A stretch of 32,730 nt of DNA from Chromatiales bacterium (lineage in GTDB: Bacteria > Pseudomonadota > Gammaproteobacteria > Chromatiales > Chromatiaceae). Position 1 is the first letter of the stretch; each line of letters starts with the position of its first letter. The notes under the pieces were generated by a model that ran no database searches, was not told the DNA's origin, and was given only the letters and a program-made list of their open reading frames with translations. The position numbers were made by a program, and so were the translations under genes. Of this stretch, positions 30,848 through 32,730 are shown piece after piece. The stretch is taken from positions 1-32,730 of the forward strand of contig JANTHJ010000023.1 in assembly GCA_024762475.1 (NCBI GenBank). Direction: 5' to 3'.

Positions 30848-30888
30848 CAGAGGCTCCGTGGGAGGTTCTTCGGGTGACGCAGAATAGC

Positions 30889-30913
30889 AAAAGGCGCCCC
30901 CGGGGCGCCCTTT
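30889..30913 (-). terminator. Rho-independent terminator of rpmE
   Basis: A GC-only palindrome (GGCGCCCC with GGGGCGCC) flanked by AAA and TTT; on the minus strand it runs into TTTTGCTATTC. It lies about 40 nt after the rpmE stop and just before the maeB ribosome-binding region. Confidence 0.75.
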
Positions 30914-30953
30914 GGATTGTCAATGATCTGCAGCGCCCGCCCGGACGCCCGAC

Positions 30954-31157
30954 TCAACGGCCGAAACGCTTCTTGAACTTGTCCACGCGACCCGCGGTGT
31001 CCATGAGCTTTTGCTGACCGGTGTAGAAGGGGTGACACGCAGAGCATACCTCGACGTGCAGCTCGTCCTTGTCGTAGGTCGAGCGCGTGACAAAGTTGTT
31101 GCCACAGCTGCAGACGACCTTCACCTCGTGATAGTTGGGATGGATATCCGCTTTCAT
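30954..31157 (-). CDS. rpmE: 50S ribosomal protein bL31
   Basis: Zinc-binding large-subunit protein that bridges to the 30S head. The 67-residue product starts [20 protein letters not shown]. Cysteines C16, C18, C38 and C41 (CSC...[10 protein letters not shown]) mark the zinc-containing (C+) form, and the ending KFKKRFGR is typical. The frame is open 24 codons further up, but the ATG at 31157 is the family start and follows GGAGACGGA. A palindrome GGCCGATTCGGCC (31168-31180) lies directly upstream of that Shine-Dalgarno. Confidence 0.98.
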   Translation of the reverse strand: MKADIHPNYHEVKVVCSCGNNFVTRSTYDKDELHVEVCSACHPFYTGQQKLMDTAGRVDKFKKRFGR

Positions 31158-31167
31158 GTCCGTCTCC

Positions 31168-31180
31168 GGCCGATTCGGCC
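31168..31180 (-). promoter_or_regulatory. Hairpin directly upstream of the rpmE ribosome binding site
   Basis: GGCCGATTCGGCC is self-complementary except for the centre and ends about 2 nt before the GGAG of rpmE. A small stem here could modulate ribosome access. Autogenous control of rpmE through its leader has been reported in E. coli as I recall, but this element shows no proven relation. Confidence 0.35.
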
Positions 31181-31261
31181 CAAAATTCAGTGATCCGGGA
31201 TCTCCACAGAACCGGGCTGCCATCAGCACCGGGGGAGCGAAAGGCCGCGTAATCTACCTGA

Positions 31262-31660
31262 TCAGCGGCGCGGACGCAACTGGTTTTGGGCGCCCCTCTC
31301 GAAGGCGAGCACCTGCCCGCCCTCGCCGACGATCGGCGGTGACAGCGGCGCACCCTGGTCCTCCCGCCAAACCGACGCAAGTCCCAGCAGCTGGTCGCGC
31401 AGCCCGCCTTCGCCCAGCAGGCTGTCCCACATCATGCGTGATATACGCAGGCAGGCGGACATCGGATTGCGGGCCAGGCGCCGTTCCTGGTCGATGCGCC
31501 ATTGCAGACGTCGCAGGCGCTGGCGATGCGTGTCCGGCACGCTGGCGATGTACTCGTCGATGGCCGCCAGACGCATCTTTTCGAAGGCCTGCGGATCTTC
31601 TCTCGCCAGGGCCGCCCACTCGTCGAAATCCTTCCCGGCGATGGTCGTGGTCTTTCTCAT
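31262..31660 (-). CDS. DUF3135 domain-containing protein
   Basis: A 132-residue soluble protein of unknown function. The segment DFDEWAALAREDPQAFEKMR, the later RRLQWRIDQERRLARNP and the CLRISRMMWDSLL helix match what I know of DUF3135, a family of proteobacterial proteins about 100-130 residues long. The rest is probably helical, with a variable C-terminus. AGGGAGAAGG precedes the ATG. It lies 104 nt upstream of rpmE and 174 nt downstream of rof in the same direction, so it may have its own promoter, though I could not define one. Confidence 0.8.
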   Translation of the reverse strand: MRKTTTIAGKDFDEWAALAREDPQAFEKMRLAAIDEYIASVPDTHRQRLRRLQWRIDQERRLARNPMSACLRISRMMWDSLLGEGGLRDQLLGLASVWREDQGAPLSPPIVGEGGQVLAFERGAQNQLRPRR

Positions 31661-31834
31661 GGCCTTCTCCCTAGAGTTTTCGGCTGCGGGGCCGACAGAT
31701 TCCCTTCCACCCGACTTCTTGAGTCAAAAGCTAGCACAGCGAAAAAGGCTTGTCTCCGCGAATTAAAGGGCCGGTTTCGGGAGCCTGATTCCCAGCATTT
31801 CCCCTTTTATATTAGCTGGTTATGACACATCCCA

Positions 31835-32089
31835 CTACTCCGACGGTTTTCCGACACCCGGCCTCGCCGAGCGGATCTCGCCAATCCGGTCGAGTCGGAT
31901 CTCAGCTCGGCCACCGGCCGATTCCAGCACCAGAAACTCCGCCCCGTCGTGCACCACCAGGTCGACCACCCGGCCCGCCGCCTCTCCGTCAGGGAGGACC
32001 AGCCGCACCGACTCGCGGTGCATCGCCAACAGCTCCAGCTCGGAATGCAGCCCGCAGGCGATCGGCCGGTAATCGTCCTTGTCGCTCAC
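31835..32089 (-). CDS. rof: Rho-binding antiterminator (Rof/YaeO family)
   Basis: An 84-residue protein matching Rof, which in E. coli binds Rho and inhibits Rho-dependent termination. Family traits are the N-terminal DDYRPIACGLHSELELLAMH, a beta-barrel core (VRLVLPDGEAAGRVVDLVVH, AEFLVLESAGG) and the closing EIRLDRIGEI. The frame is open far upstream, but the GTG at 32089 is the homologous start and shares 4 nt (GTGA) with the stop of the CPXCG gene. The overlap implies translational coupling in the hemW-CPXCG-rof chain. Confidence 0.85.
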   Translation of the reverse strand: MSDKDDYRPIACGLHSELELLAMHRESVRLVLPDGEAAGRVVDLVVHDGAEFLVLESAGGRAEIRLDRIGEIRSARPGVGKPSE

Positions 32090-32277
32090 GCATCGTCCTC
32101 CCGAGCCACCTGCAAAGACCATTCGCCGGCCTCCCGCGACAGTCGCAGCACCATGGGCCGACAGCAGATCTGGCAATCCTCGATGAAGCGGTCCCCCTCT
32201 ACCGACAGGTCGACGCGCACCCACTGCGACTCGCCGCAATAGGGACATGCCAGGGGAAAATCCTCCAGGCCGTTCAT
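32086..32277 (-). CDS. CPXCG motif-containing cysteine-rich protein
   Basis: A 63-residue putative zinc protein of the Cys_rich_CPXG family. It has CPYCG at residues 11-15 and a second cysteine cluster DCQICCRP, with an intervening strand WVRVDLS. Four cysteines can bind one zinc. The function of the family is unknown. The ATG overlaps the hemW stop by 4 nt and its own stop overlaps the rof GTG by 4 nt. Confidence 0.85.
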   Translation of the reverse strand: MNGLEDFPLACPYCGESQWVRVDLSVEGDRFIEDCQICCRPMVLRLSREAGEWSLQVAREDDA

Positions 32278-32730
32278 GCGTCCAGCACCTCCAGCAGATC
32301 GTTGAGAAAGCGCAGCCCCTGGGGGCTCGGGCGCAACCAGCCCGGATCCGGATCGAGCAGCCCTCGGTCTCGGGCCTCCGCCAGGCGCGGCTCGACCGTC
32401 GCCAGAGGCAATCCGGTACGCGCCTCGAACAGCCCGGCCGGCACGCCGTCTGCCAGGCGCAGGACATTCAGAAAGAACTCCACCACCAGGTCGTCCTTCG
32501 ATAATAGACGCTCGCCGCCCCCTGCTGTGGGGTCAGCCAGGTAATCCCGCGGATGACGGGGCCGGGAGAGGCGACATAGGGTCCCATCCGGCTGGGTCAG
32601 CTTGGCATGCGCGCCAGCCCCGATACCCAGATAGTCGCCGAACCGCCAGTAGTTGAGATTGTGGCGGGCCGCCCGACCCGGACGCGCATGGGCCGAGATC
32701 TCGTACTGCCGGTAGCCGGCCTCCGCCAGC
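32274..32730 (-). CDS. hemW: HemW radical-SAM heme chaperone, C-terminal part
   Basis: The last 151 codons of HemW (formerly HemN-like), a radical-SAM-family protein now thought to deliver heme rather than act as coproporphyrinogen oxidase. The window edge cuts the N-terminal radical-SAM part, so the CxxxCxxC cluster is not visible. What remains begins LAEAGYRQYEISAHARPG and contains HNLNYWRFGDYLGIGAGAH, a strongly conserved HemW segment, then the winged-helix-like C-terminal domain (KDDLVVEFFLNVLRLADGV, WLRPSPQGLRFLNDLLEVL). Its stop overlaps the start of the CPXCG gene. Confidence 0.93.
   Translation of the reverse strand, partial: LAEAGYRQYEISAHARPGRAARHNLNYWRFGDYLGIGAGAHAKLTQPDGTLCRLSRPRHPRDYLADPTAGGGERLLSKDDLVVEFFLNVLRLADGVPAGLFEARTGLPLATVEPRLAEARDRGLLDPDPGWLRPSPQGLRFLNDLLEVLDA

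Overview
The window is a GC-rich chromosomal segment from a Gram-negative bacterium, almost certainly a gammaproteobacterium. The strongest evidence is the block mrcA | pilMNOPQ-aroK-aroB-(AAA/SPOR protein)-gltB-gltD-hemE, whose order is the conserved gammaproteobacterial one (I recall the same order in Pseudomonas, with maeB and rpmE also close to mrcA). Protein character suggests a Chromatiales-like lineage, but that is inference; no 16S or other taxonomic marker is present.

Left part (1-5.7 kb): a 5'-complete porin gene running off the left edge; the ribosomal pair rplM-rpsI; a RelE-like toxin-antitoxin pair whose genes overlap each other and a downstream [2Fe-2S] ferredoxin gene; then, divergently, a GlcF-type iron-sulfur protein, a small SAM-methyltransferase-like protein and coq7 of ubiquinone synthesis.

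Middle (5.7-24.3 kb, all minus strand): an O-GlcNAc-transferase-like protein with an N-terminal SEC-C zinc motif, hemE, gltD, gltB, a DamX-like AAA/SPOR protein, aroB, aroK and the pilMNOPQ type IV pilus alignment operon. The gaps on both sides of gltD carry five copies of a 27-nt repeat with a 9-nt internal period. REP-like palindromes lie near rpsI and upstream of the AAA/SPOR gene.

Right part (24.3-32.7 kb): mrcA (PBP1a) is divergent from pilM. On the minus strand follow gltA, mdh and maeB (central carbon metabolism around oxaloacetate and malate), rpmE, a DUF3135 gene, and an overlapping chain hemW (cut by the right edge)-CPXCG protein-Rof.

Overall this is mostly a housekeeping region: ribosome, tetrapyrrole and quinone synthesis, nitrogen assimilation, shikimate pathway, cell wall, pili and TCA enzymes. 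I see no phage, transposase, CRISPR array, rRNA or tRNA, and no convincing new multi-gene system. The points worth a second look are the toxin-antitoxin-ferredoxin unit with its operator-like repeats, a terminator hairpin inside the rplM leader, the repeats bracketing gltD, the SEC-C/TPR/OGT fusion and the hemW-CPXCG-rof overlap chain.
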